Source of the DNA: Stichopus chloronotus
Lineage: Eukaryota > Echinodermata > Holothuroidea > Aspidochirotida > Stichopodidae
Assembly (NCBI GenBank): GCA_021234535.1
Contig: SFZH01000008.1
Coordinates: 18,391,358 to 18,455,357 of the forward strand
DNA length: 64,000 nucleotides
Direction: 5' to 3'
In this document: positions 34,047-46,000 of the stretch, one piece after another
How positions within the stretch are numbered: position 1 is the stretch's first letter
Layout of the letters: every line of letters begins with the position of its first letter
Translations under genes and position numbers: made by a program
The notes under the pieces: generated by a model
Told to the model about the DNA's origin: nothing
Seen by the model: only the letters and a program-made list of their open reading frames with translations
The model's database searches: none

Positions 34047-37000
34047 ACCTGCATTCGACGACTCAGAAAACTTCCACCTGCACAGAACCGAGGGAAAAGT
34101 GAATTGGTGTGGTTTATGTTAATGCGTTTTTCGTCTCTATAAATGTCTGTTTGCGAAAGTATTATCACATAATTCCTGTCACGAACGAATTTTATTCCTT
34201 TTACGTATAGCACAAGAACCCGAAATTCATGAAGTCCAACAAAATGCATATTATTACACGTTTCCTTAGTTGTAAGTCATCGTGATCTTCTTCGTGTAAG
34301 AGATCATATCTTTTTTATCCTCGCTATTTTACAGAGCACAAAAATGGTTAAAGAATGAAACCATGAAAGTAATAATTAAGAGTTAGTTTGAAATCAATAT
34401 GAAACCATAACAAAGAGAGAAATTATACTAAAATTTAAATTTTGTTTTTAATGTACTCAGTGACCTTTTGATGCTTTGGAAAGCTCTCGAATAGATAGTT
34501 ACTCCTAAGTACCACAACCGCAGAGTGGAGCTAAGTCTGTGATAACTTTTGATTTATCTGTTTCCAACGCTTGCCTGTATTGTTCTTGCAGTCCAGTAGT
34601 TTTGCAGACAAACTTGAAACAAGACGCGATGCATAATCCAACAGAGATGAAATAATTTGTAAAGGTTTAAGCAACCTCGTTTCACTAATGAAAAACGAAA
34701 TCCATCCGTTTTAACTGATTACACCTCTCAAGCGTAAGCAGAAAGTAAAATATGCAGAATAAAAAACAAATATCATGGACACACACACGAAAACACACAC
34801 ACATCTTATCTCTTTCAAATGGAACGAAAAAAGTTTCTAATTGGATCTAATAGTCACGTGGTCAGTCGTTCGTTTGATTTGTAAGCTGAAATTTAAAAAA
34901 GTCTATGCCTTTGTGCAATTTAACATTCAAAATAAGTCAAGTAACTTCAGAAATGTGGTACAGTAATAGTGCAAGAATCAAATTGTTGCGAATGAACACA
35001 TAATTAATTTTAGCTATCAAAAAGTGTAATATCAGTCACGATTAAAGATGGTGGTAAAGATTGTATAATATGTAAAACAAAAGAAACATCAAGTATGTTG
35101 CAACAACAGAAAAATTAAAGACTTAAATTAAAGAGTTAAAAGATTATCGAACGTGATGCGATAAACTTTGAAAATTGTTCGGATATGGCACACAAGTATT
35201 TATTTGTAGCATAGAATGTGATCGAATAAATGTTGAGAGAAAAGGATAAAAAGTCACCCCACGAATGTATCAATTGTCAGTAAGAATACAGTTTCCCTAT
35301 AAAATGGAAGTTTTATTCTAGGGCGGGGGGGGGGGGGGGAGAGGGGAGTTTACACTGGCTCTTGCGCTAATACAAGTGAACTTAAATTTCAAAATTTTGA
35401 AACCGACAAATTTCAAGAACTTTTTTTTGGCTCTGAACTATTACAGATATCGAAACTTCCTCAGTTTTGTGAAGTTTATATATCATCCTCATTGCTAATT
35501 GCAGCTGATTATAAAGTTCCACTGATTTCTTTTAAATTTACTTAGGTTTTTTTTTGTCTCTTACATAACTGCAAGGAGTACAATATAGTGACACTTGTTA
35601 GCTCAAATTTAGCAGGGAAAAGTATTGTATCAATGAATCGGTGAATTGTATTAATCCCAATAATTCAGCAATACTCTCTCACCTTCACGATTAAATTTCG
35701 ACAAGTTACCATTTTTTGCTCCTCTTTTTCATAACGAAGTATTGCCATAAAAGACAATTTAATGACCATTGCTAGCTCTTAATTGCGACAACGCTAAGTG
35801 ACCTTGATGACAAATTGCAACCTATACTGCCAAAGTTACTTTCAGACAACGGTACACAAGATTAAAGGGAAAGTTTCGTTACATCTTACATTGTGTCGTC
35901 TGTATGCATTTCTGTGGTGCTACGTATAGTCCTAATTGTTTCGTAACGGAGGTGGACAACTTTAATCGAACAAAACATGTCAACAGCATTGGATGCATTA
36001 AAAATGGGTAAAATTCAGTGTCTATTTTAAGAAAGAATTTGGTCAGTGTAATGGGAGTAATGCCCAGTCTTTGTAATTGGCTGGTCTTAGTCCTGAGGGA
36101 TTTGTGTGTAACAAAAGACCAACCATTCGTTAACAATAAAAGTATCCACTCCGATTCCCGAAATTTAGAAAAGTCACAATAGGTTGGAAAATTAAAAAAA
36201 AAAAAAAAAACAATTGGCAAAATTGGGTATAGTGTTAATTTACTTTGTGAAGCCTATGCCTCTGCATGTTGATATGAAAGTGTAGGATGCTAAACACTGT
36301 TAATCGTAAATCACAGTAATCGTAAATTTTAGGACAAGTTAAAATTACTTAATTGATCTTGGACACCGAGTGCGAAAAAACAAACAGAACTACATAGGCA
36401 TCCTTTGTAGCAAATTTTCCATAAAACCCTAATCCTTCTAATCTACTGCAGCAAAATTGAAAGAAACAGAGTGCAGAAATAAAAGAGAAAAGGGTAATGA
36501 GAAAATACACATGGCGAAGAATATGAGGTGACTCGGAGTTGCGGTCGAAAAGTGTAGTCAATCAATTGACATCTAGTGAAGCGTCCATTAACCATAGCAA
36601 CCACATTTGCTGAATGCCCATAATGCACTTAGCGTCCTAAATGAGCTTAGTATGCTATCTTTATCCGGGGGCATTTCAAAATATTGTTATTTCCTAGGTT
36701 ATTTCAAACGAAAATTGTTAAATTTGATCTCATATCTTTAATCTTTACTTGTAGAAGTCTGATCTACATTACTTTAGCTTGGTCCAAAAAGTGTGTGTGT
36801 GTGGGGGGGGGGGGGAGGATCGGTCCGGTAGTTTGGAAGGTTTGTAACAGAATCAGTCTAAATGGCAGACAAGTTGTAATCTGAGAAGATATACTCTCCC
36901 TACAAAAAGTAAAAGGCTTGAAGCAGTCATCCAGTGACAGTGGATTTTGCTTTATTTGAAATCTGTTGGTTTTCTTGATAATATGAACTACGTGAAGAAA

Positions 37001-37369
37001 AAAATATGGCTAATGGGTTATGTGTATGAAGCTTCGTAAAGGGTTTATTTCTTTCATTTCAGAAAACTTTATTGTGCCATATCAAGACGACATAGATTCA
37101 GTAAAATGATAATATAACATAAATAAATAAAATGATAATATAACATAATAACATAACATAATAATAACATGACATAATAAGTATGGGAATTTTGGTAGTT
37201 CATTGTATGGAAAACAATAATTTATTCGATCACCTTTGTTGTATTTGTCTTCATAGCTTGACTTCCAGCAATCCCTCTACTGATAAGTGTAGTGTGTGTC
37301 TTCTGGACCTAAGTTGACATAACTTCTGTTTAACTACTACCGTTACAGATTTTCACGGGGACTTACCTT
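34047..37369. other. Non-coding stretch between GPCR 2 and the LINE
   Basis: No gene supported. It holds G15 at 35325-35339 and G13 at 36803-36815 (after a TG run), an A-run at about 36195-36210, and a low-complexity ATAAC/ATAAT stretch at 37108-37180. Confidence 0.5.
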
Positions 37370-37446
37370 GTATTATCTGCAAGAATACGTACAGCAGTTT
37401 CTGTTTCTGTTCATAATGAGATCAATTTCCACCTAAGTTCTGTTGG

Positions 37447-38410
37447 CCCTGACTTGAATTCTGTACAATCTAATAGCTGCAAGTATTATGATTACTACTC
37501 ACTAATTCAACGCAAATTGGGATACGTTTTTTTAGTATTTTTTATGTTAATGCCAAGTCTTTGAATAGCAATTACAATAATCTAATATCATCTCTCCGCT
37601 CAATTAATTACAATTTTTCTGTAATTGGAATAACGGAGACTTGGTTTAATGATCCATATACTCCTTACTTTCAATATTCCCAGTTATAACCTGGAGCACG
37701 TTTCCATACAGGGTCAGGGTGGTGGAGTAGCTCTGTATATCAACTCAAATCACAATTATAAATCTCGCCCTGATCTGAGTTCCTTTGTGGAGGGTATTTT
37801 TGAGTCACTTTTTATTGAAATCGAGGCTTCTCATTCGTCAGTCATTATAGGAGTTATTTATTGCCCAGCCGGTGTAAATGATAATGTATTAGAAATTACA
37901 GCTTCGTTATTTGTATTATTGAATCGTGAAAACAAACGAACCCTCTTAATGGGTGATTTTAACTGTAATCTTTTAAATCCTTTCGACCACACTTGCAAAC
38001 AATTTGCTAGTCTTATTCATTCATACTCCTTTCGTCCACTACATAGTTTACCTACTAGAGTAACAGCCAACTCTGCTACGCTTCTAGACGTTATCTTCAC
38101 AAATAGTTATGATATTTCCCCAAATTCAGACATACTCTTGGACGATATTTCAGACCATTTCCCTCTTTTTGCTCTTGCTAATTTACATGTTCGTAACTCT
38201 TCTACTGTTTACAAGAGGAATCTTAATTCTTCAACCCTCGAATTATTTTACACAGCAATTCAGAATGAAACTTGGATAGAAGTTGTCAACTTAACTGATG
38301 TAAATTTAGCTTTTGATAAGTTTAGCTCTATTTTTAATCATCACCTTAATAGATGTCTGCCCTACATAGCTCATACTAAGAAATATAATAGTCATGATGG
38401 TAATGACTAG
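37447..38410 (+). pseudogene. LINE endonuclease domain, frameshifted
   Basis: Fragments in order: NSVQSNSCKYYDYYSLIQ, FYVNAKSLNSNYNNL, VIGITETWFNDPYTPYF, a one-base break near 37670, then GQGGGVALYI, LLMGDFNCNL, LLDVIFTN and DISDHFPLFAL. ITETW, GDFN and SDHFPL are APE-family catalytic motifs, so the fold is clear. Translation ends at a TAG at 38408-38410, within the linker that follows the domain. Confidence 0.85.
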
Positions 38411-40352
38411 ATGACACCAGCTATACTCAACTCCTTTCGTATGAAAAACCGTTTATATAAGAAATATCTCCGTAGTCGTTCAATGAATAATTTTAATGAT
38501 TATAAACATTTTCGTAATCGTCTTACTTCTGTTATTAGACATGCTAAGAAATCATGCTATGCTAACTTATTTAATAATGTTCATGACACTAAAAGCACTT
38601 GGCCTTCAATCAACTCGTTGTTACAAGGTAGAATGGATAATCAAACTCCTGAACATATTAAGCATCAGGGAGTGGTTGTCTTTAATCCAGTCAATATTAG
38701 AAATATTTTTAACGACTTTTTTTTATAGGTATCGGGGCAGCTACTCAGGAAAATATCCCCATTGTCAATTCTCATGTTAGGTCCTTTTTACAGACTAGGG
38801 TTCGTGATTCTCTTTTTCTTAATCCAACCACTAGTGATGAGGTTATCAAGATCGTTACGTCTCTGAAAAACTCTGATGCTGGCTTCGATGGTATCACTAC
38901 GATTATATTGTAAAAAACGTTATTCATTCCTTGTGCACTCCACTCACATATCTTTGTAATCTCTCTATTACCTATGGCATTGTTCCCACTTCTCTTAAAA
39001 TTGCCCGTGTTATTCCTGTCTACAAATCTGGCGATGAAGATTCTGTAAACAACTATAGACCTATTTCCATATTAACATGCTTCTCAAAGGTATTAGAAAA
39101 ATGATGTTCTCACGTGTTCATACCTTCTTAGTAAAGCACAATATACTTTATAATTTTCAATTTGGTGTCCTCCCCAGCCGTTCTACTACTCAGGCTATTC
39201 TACACTTTACGAATAAGGTCATAGATGCCTTTGAAAAGAATCGCTATGCGTCTGGTATATTTCTTGACTTGTCCAAGGCCTTTGATACCCTTGATCATGT
39301 TATTTTACTTCATAAACTAGAATCTCACGGCATCAGGGGCACTGCACTTCAATGGTTCAAAGGTTATCTTAATGACAGAACACAATTTGTTTCCATCAAC
39401 AACACTAATTCCATTTCTAAGAGTATTAAATGTGGTGTTCCTCAGGGATCCATTCTTGGTCCATTATTTTTTGTTATTTATGTCAATGATCTTCATAATG
39501 CCAGTAGTTTTTCCATACAATTTCTTATGCTGATGAGACAAGCCTTTTCTCCTCTAGTCCCAATATTACCCTCCTTTTAGACACAATACAGAGTAAGGTT
39601 ATAAATATTCAAAATTGGTTTTGTGTGAACAAATTGTCACTTAATGTTAAGAAAACTACTTTCATTGTATTTAGTTCATCTTCTAAGAAGCCAGCTACCA
39701 CTAATGTTAATAGTATTTATCTCTGTGGTGAAAATATATTGATCCGTAATGTCACCAAATTTCTTAGAGTTTTCATAGATAATCACCTTATTTGGAACAA
39801 CCATATTCAGTACATTGGTGCTAAAATCTCAAAAGGAGTCGGTATTCTCAATCGCCTTCGATATATACTTGCTAGACACATCATGATTTCTTTGTACATC
39901 ACCCTCATCCACACTACTTTACTTACCTTACTTACTGTAATATTATTTGGGGTGGCACATATGCCACAAGATTGCACCCCCTTTTTATTCTCCAGAAAAG
40001 AGCTATTCGTCATATTTTTAATGTAGATTATCTTCACCATACCGCACCACTCTTTGCTCATTTTTATATTCTCAATATTTATGACATTAATCGTTATGAT
40101 GCTGTTATTTCCGTGTTCAATTTGTTGCATGATATATCTCCGACTATTTTTCTCAATTATTTTCAGTTGCGTAGGAGTAGCCAGTATTACACTAGTCGTT
40201 CCCAAACCAATCTCACCGTGCCTTACTGTAGACTTAAATCTTCACATCTCTCCCTCCGTTATATTGGTACAAAAACATGGAATGGCCTGCCAATGGAAGT
40301 AAAAGACTGTAAAACCCTAAATTCCTTTAAAAAAACGTCAAAGTATACCTAA
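38411..40352 (+). pseudogene. LINE linker, reverse transcriptase and C-terminal segment, frameshifted
   Basis: The linker (RMKNRLYKKYLRS..., 38411-38728) breaks frame at a T-run near 38725. RT motifs then follow: SGDEDSVNNYRPISIL near 39040, LDLSKAFDTLDHVIL near 39265, GVPQGSILGPLFFVIYVNDL near 39435. After a break near 39525 the catalytic box reads YADE instead of YADD, followed by KLSLNVKKTTFIVF. The end carries RYIGTKTWNGLPMEVK (near 40258), the usual C-terminal signature of this group. The altered catalytic box and the frame breaks make this copy inactive. Confidence 0.85.
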
Positions 40353-40622
40353 CAATGGACTACCACTAATTCTTAAACTCTTTTTGCTTCTTTCTTTCTT
40401 CGTTTGTTTTTGTTCTGTATATTTTCCTTTTCCTATTTATTCTTAATTTTGTAACTTTCTTAGTTTCTTTGTACAGGGGTGGCAACGTAAATAAGCTCTT
40501 TGAGAGCTTCTTGTTGTCACTCCTCAATCTCCTTCAATTCTGTATATACTCTACGTTTGCTGCTTATCCATTTGAGATGGAAATAGAGTTATAGAAACAA
40601 GAAAAAACAAGAAACAAGAATA

Positions 40623-43024
40623 AGATGGAGTTCTGCATGGAAAGCTTCTACTTAAAGCTTGTGAGGAAGTAGAACTCTTCAAGTAAATTGAAATTAGCAA
40701 AAATGTTACCAGAAGCAGGTAAGCAATAGTAAAACAGGTTCGGCTGTTTCTTAATGATATTCCTAAGTGTATGACACATGCACGTATGCTGCCACCACTG
40801 ACTGGGGCGTTTCCGAAGATCGTTGTGACCATAGTATGAAGAAACAGGGCCGCACTGATATAAATATTACACAACATGTTCATATATCAGTCCCTGATAC
40901 TGAGTTTCATTCATATCTTGAAAATCATTATGCAATTCTGTCAATTATTGTAGCATTTTATCATTCAAGACTGAAAGAGTCACTCAGTGAATACATAAGT
41001 GATAAAAACAAAATGTTAAAGGCGGCGTGAAAGAATCACGAGTATTTCTCCTTCCCCTTAGTATACTTAAAAGGGTTGGCCATTGCACCCAAAAATTCAT
41101 TTCGTAAAGTATTTCGGTAAATCATTAAAAACGTTGAAAAGGTTTCTCTTAAATCAGATTGCCTTGTCGATTTTTCCCCGGGTATAGTTATCAAAACAAT
41201 TTCTGCAAGTGCATGCAGGAAATATACTATACCACACACAAGAATTACCAAAATGTTTTTCCTTACAACATTGCAACTTAAACTAAATTTTTCGGTTGAA
41301 GTCTCAAAAATCGAAATTTGCATGGCGATTTACAAGTATTCAATTGCAATGAAATTAATTCCTGCCCTGTATTGCCACTAGAACCATGTGGTACAGTGCG
41401 GCGCGGCGTGCACGTATGCAAGCCATGATGTAAGCACGTTGCTTTGTCTTCCATTCAACAAGGCGCTTCCATTGGGGGAACGTGACGTCACTGCAAAACC
41501 TCCAAAGTAGTATGCAGCCGACAAACACCAAACCTTCCAAGCAAGTGTTAGTATGTAGTCTGTTTTTTAACGTACCTACGGTATCGAATGCAGTCAGAGA
41601 GCTGGTACAGGATAATATACTTCCGTTGTGAGGGTTAAATATAGGTCGCTTGAACCAAGAAGCTATGCTGCAACTGCATGACCTTGCTTGTAAACATATC
41701 CTGTGAAATAGAAATGTACTCCAGTTTTTTTCACCCTCGTCTGTTCAGACTACTCACGTTCAACACTGCAGTCATGTGATCTGACATTCAATATGATACG
41801 AAAGTAGCCATGCAATGCCTGGTCAATCGAGGAAGTAGTAAGTGAGAGGATTCATAATACATTCACAACAATGTACTTGTGCGAGAGGTATCTACACCAT
41901 GCTTAAACTGGGAATTACCTTCTCACGTTATCACCGTACCCATGTACGCCGTCTTTTGTCTTTTTGTCAATATCTCTGCAGCTATTTTGTCGTTGCTTAA
42001 TTTAATCTTTGTGAAATTTTCGTTGAGGTTGTAGGTGAATATTGTCACAGTCTGTTTATCAATTTCCACAGTTTGATAAAAATTACTACGTTACTCTTCG
42101 GTTACCTATCTCGTTCTAAAAGGAGTCTCGCCTGTCATTCAGATCGACAGATTTTCAAACGTAAGTGTAATACCTTTTAGTATTTATGATAGTAATATAG
42201 CGGCGACGTATAGTCTCAACATTAAGATGAGCTCATCTATTACATATTACTATCAATGCTATGATATCCACATAGTCTGTTTTTGTAGTCAACGAGCGTA
42301 TGGTTTGGTTTTGCTTGTAAAGATAACGTTGTCACTACAATTGACATTTTTGCCCAAGATAAAGACAGGCTAGTTTGACAACCGTTTACATACTAGGTAG
42401 GCCTAAGCATTTCCTAAGGATAAGGCTAAAATTCTGCAGAGAATCCACGATCTCACCATGAAAGTATGTACATAAGACAATTAGCGATAATTGACAATTT
42501 TGTTTTTCCTCACTTTCAACACATTTTGTATCAGGCGCTTTGTATGACGATACACGGAGTAGAACGTACAGCCACGCAGTAACAAAACTCTTCGTTCATG
42601 CCCACGCATTCCTTCCAACTCTAGGGTCGCCCCTGTTTAAACGCCCTATCATTACCCTTTGAAACATGTGCAGGCTACGTATGGTGCAGCTTCGATGTAA
42701 GAGATGTCGATTAGAGACGTTGGTCTCATACATTATTACTGAGGAATTGTCATCTCCTAGCTGCCATCCTGAAAACTTCAAGTTGGAAGTAAACACAGTC
42801 CCAAGAACTATTCATCTGTAACAGTTTCACACATAATTCAAAGTTAATACCACCCACTTGACAATGGTTATGTGGTTTATATTTATGGCTATTTGTACTG
42901 GTGCTATATTTACTCTCACTTTACTGTGCTTTTAAAATTTACAAGAATTAAGTGACTTGAGTATAAACTTTCTATGACTCATTTCATGACATTAATGTTG
43001 TCTTTTTTTCTTATTTCCATGTTA
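40623..43024. other. Non-coding stretch upstream of the death-fold gene
   Basis: No gene supported. It should contain the promoter and any upstream untranslated exon of the gene that begins near 43025, but no core promoter element could be assigned. Confidence 0.45.
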
Positions 43025-46000
43025 GGAAACATCCTCTGTATTCATACAAGCTTCCATCTCAGTGTATCAACTATAGAATGGCATCCAACGATAAGTCGTA
43101 AGTAGTGCCCTGAAAAAAAAGGTGATCACTCTGTCTACTTTAGACTTAAAGTTCTCGAAATGAAGTTCACCAAATTACAAAAGAAATGAAGAGAGCTCCA
43201 TGACCCAATTTACTTCAACTTTCCACACTTATCAAGAAAAGCTTTAAAATTTCGTCGCGAAGTTCTACTGGCAACGTAAGTTGTTGTCGAGCTTTTTCGT
43301 TCACCCTCATTGTGCCAGGTTGTTTTGTGACCCCAGTGACAGTGACAACTGAACAATAGACACGTTAGAACTCTTATAGCTCAAAGGGTTTGAACCCCAC
43401 CGCTTTAAATTTGTCCTTGTTTAAAAGATCAAAGTGTACTTAAGCTAAAGCTAAAATGGCCTTGTCTAAAATGTATCAAAGTAGCAATCTGCAGAGAACA
43501 TACATTTGATCAGACTTTGTATTCTATAGAAATTTCAATATTCTTTAGGCGTGTATGGTTTTCAATCCAACAAAATACTGATAAATGATTTTTCCATGAG
43601 CTTGCTTTCCGAGAATGGGAAGGGGTTCTTTTAGGGGATTTTTTTTAATCAAACATGTTCTTGAGTGCTCCTGTCCAACCGATGGTGGCTCTCGACAGTC
43701 TTTGCACAATAATTCCCCAGTCAAAATCTGTCGGTACGTAACTGCAGTACAAGGCAGACTCTGTTTCCGCATGACTATATAACTGTTTTAAATAATCTAC
43801 CATTTTTGTGGATTATTTAAAAAGGTCATTTTTTCAAAGGTCTTTTGAGGTCACCAGAAATGAAAGTTTGAAAATCTTTTAAGGATAAATCTCAGCAACT
43901 GAATATTGCTGGAACTCCCAAGTGTCAACATTGACAGCTCTTGACGAGTAGGTGACGAGTAGGGTGACCTCTGATTTTTTTTTACGATGGTCAAAGTTCA
44001 CATGAGGTCAACAAACGTCATTGTTTGAGAACCTTGTAGACATGGGATCTCAAGAAGGATAAGGTGATTGAACTTCGAAATTGGTATGTTGGTTATTATT
44101 GTTTTTTCATAAATATTGGCAAGGAATCACAAGGTCATTTGACTTTCTGTTTTTTTGGAGGTCAAACCTTATGTGGTATCAATGTAGGTCATAGTTTTAA
44201 AACTTGGTAAACACACCGCGAATCTCAATTAGGGAAAGTTGCTGGAACTTTAAACTTTATGTGTGTGTTGTCCATTGTGGTAGACACATCCCTTTTGTTC
44301 CTCATGGAGTGCAAAGGCCATTTGAGGTCACCAGATGTTGAAGTAAGAAAATTTATCTCGCCAAATGATTGTTGTTGGAACTTCAAACTTTTACCGAGTC
44401 GGTAGCTCGTGATGAGCAGATAATTTCTGCCATTTTTTATGAAGGTCAAAAGGCATATGTGGTCAGAAGGGTCATAGCTAGTTTGAAAGCGTGTAAAGTA
44501 GACACAGTATCCTAAGAAGGGTAGGGTGTTTGAAGTTCAAAATTGATATGTAGCGTTCTTCGTTTTATGTGCATTCGACAATGAAGAACATTGTTATCTC
44601 TTTTTGCATTCCACACGGAAAGTACATTTGTGTTGTGTACGAAAGTTCCGAGATTCTCTGAACAAGATGATTTCAACGCCGTCTTCATGGACGTATCTCA
44701 AGATGGCTGTCGTCTAGCTGTATCTGGATACAACGATGCCACGGAAGATACTTTCATCGACCTGTTTACATTAAGAAATGATTCTGATTCTCAAGATAGA
44801 TCTTTGTGTATGACCTCTCAGCCTTATTTTTCTAAGGAATACGCCAAACCTAAGGGTTCATTGGGGCTTCCCCGGCGGTGTGTGTGCCTTCTAGATGACT
44901 CTGTGTTCGTAACGTGTTGTAGTGATACAATAGAATCCTACGATACTGAACATGGCGGTCTCGTCAATCAACTTAAACTTAACGGTGAAGCTAGGTGTAT
45001 GACAACAAAAGATGGGAGGGTCTATGTTGGTTTAGTATCCAGTAGGGAAGTGATTGTATTTGATCAGAGTCTGAATCAGATCAATGCAATCACTTTAAGC
45101 GGATTGGAAGACTCAGACTATCCAGAGGACATTATTGTAAACAACAAAATATTTATCTGTACATTCCAAGGGAGAGCTTTGATGTATAATAAAGGAAATG
45201 TCGTACATGAGTTCAAGACACCGAACCATCAGTACAGCAACGCATGGTGTATAACAGTCAGTGAAGAGAATGAATTCATTTATATATTATGGTTTGGTAG
45301 GGGTAAATGTGTTGTTGTTTACTCTGTACCTGGGGGTCTCTCCTCTCTCTCTGGTTGTAATTTTTTGGCTTCTTTCCCCGTTTCTGGTGCTTCTTGTAGA
45401 ATCAGGATCAATAATAATGTAAGCAGGTTGCTTGTTGTCAGTAACTGGACTGGAGAAATATTTGAATATCACACAGTAAGTATTAAACAATAATTTACAG
45501 GATTACAGAAAAGGGACATCTGTGGTCATAACATGTCAAATGCTTAAAGCCTTGTAATCAACGCATTTCGAAAAGGACACAAGGATAATCATCATACTTG
45601 GCATGTGGGTAGCCCATATTGGGTATACGTAGTCCAAATGTTGATGTTGGTCAAAGATGGAGTTAACAGATGTCACAACCTGAAGATTTTGTGCCCATGC
45701 GACATCTCAAGATAGGAACCTCAGATACGTTTCATATTTAGTTTATGCCATATGAAGTGGATGAATCCTCTCATTGATGGTTTCATGCACTTCTGTTGAA
45801 TGTGAATGTTCAGAAGATGAAATCCATTGATTTTTATTGTGGTGAGAGCACATTTAAGATTGGGAGGGGTTAAGCTCTCATGACTTAGATTTACTGCCAC
45901 AGTAGAATGACCTGCTTTTGCCGTACAATAGAAGTGCACAATACTTAGCCTACAATCTAAACATTTTCTGGTAAACCATTCAGTCCAATGTTGTGTAACT

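Larger units (their letters stand above)
37370..40622 (+). mobile_element. Non-LTR retrotransposon (LINE) of the CR1/Jockey group, decayed
   Basis: An APE-type endonuclease, reverse transcriptase and C-terminal segment lie in order on the plus strand, interrupted by at least five frame breaks or stops (about 37670, 38409, 38728, 38912, 39525 and more downstream). The 3' end has an untranslated region followed by an AAACAAG-type repetitive tail at about 40595-40622, typical of target-primed insertion. The 5' end is uncertain: coding similarity is visible from about 37447. Confidence 0.85.

Noticed and set aside
34007..34249. 80-residue minus-strand frame overlapping the start of GPCR 2
   Set aside because: Different register from the receptor, no similarity to GPCR 1 upstream sequence, no domain.
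43380..43405. GGGTTTGAACCCC resembling a tRNA T-arm
   Set aside because: Flanks do not fold into a tRNA on either strand; it is intronic in the gene model.
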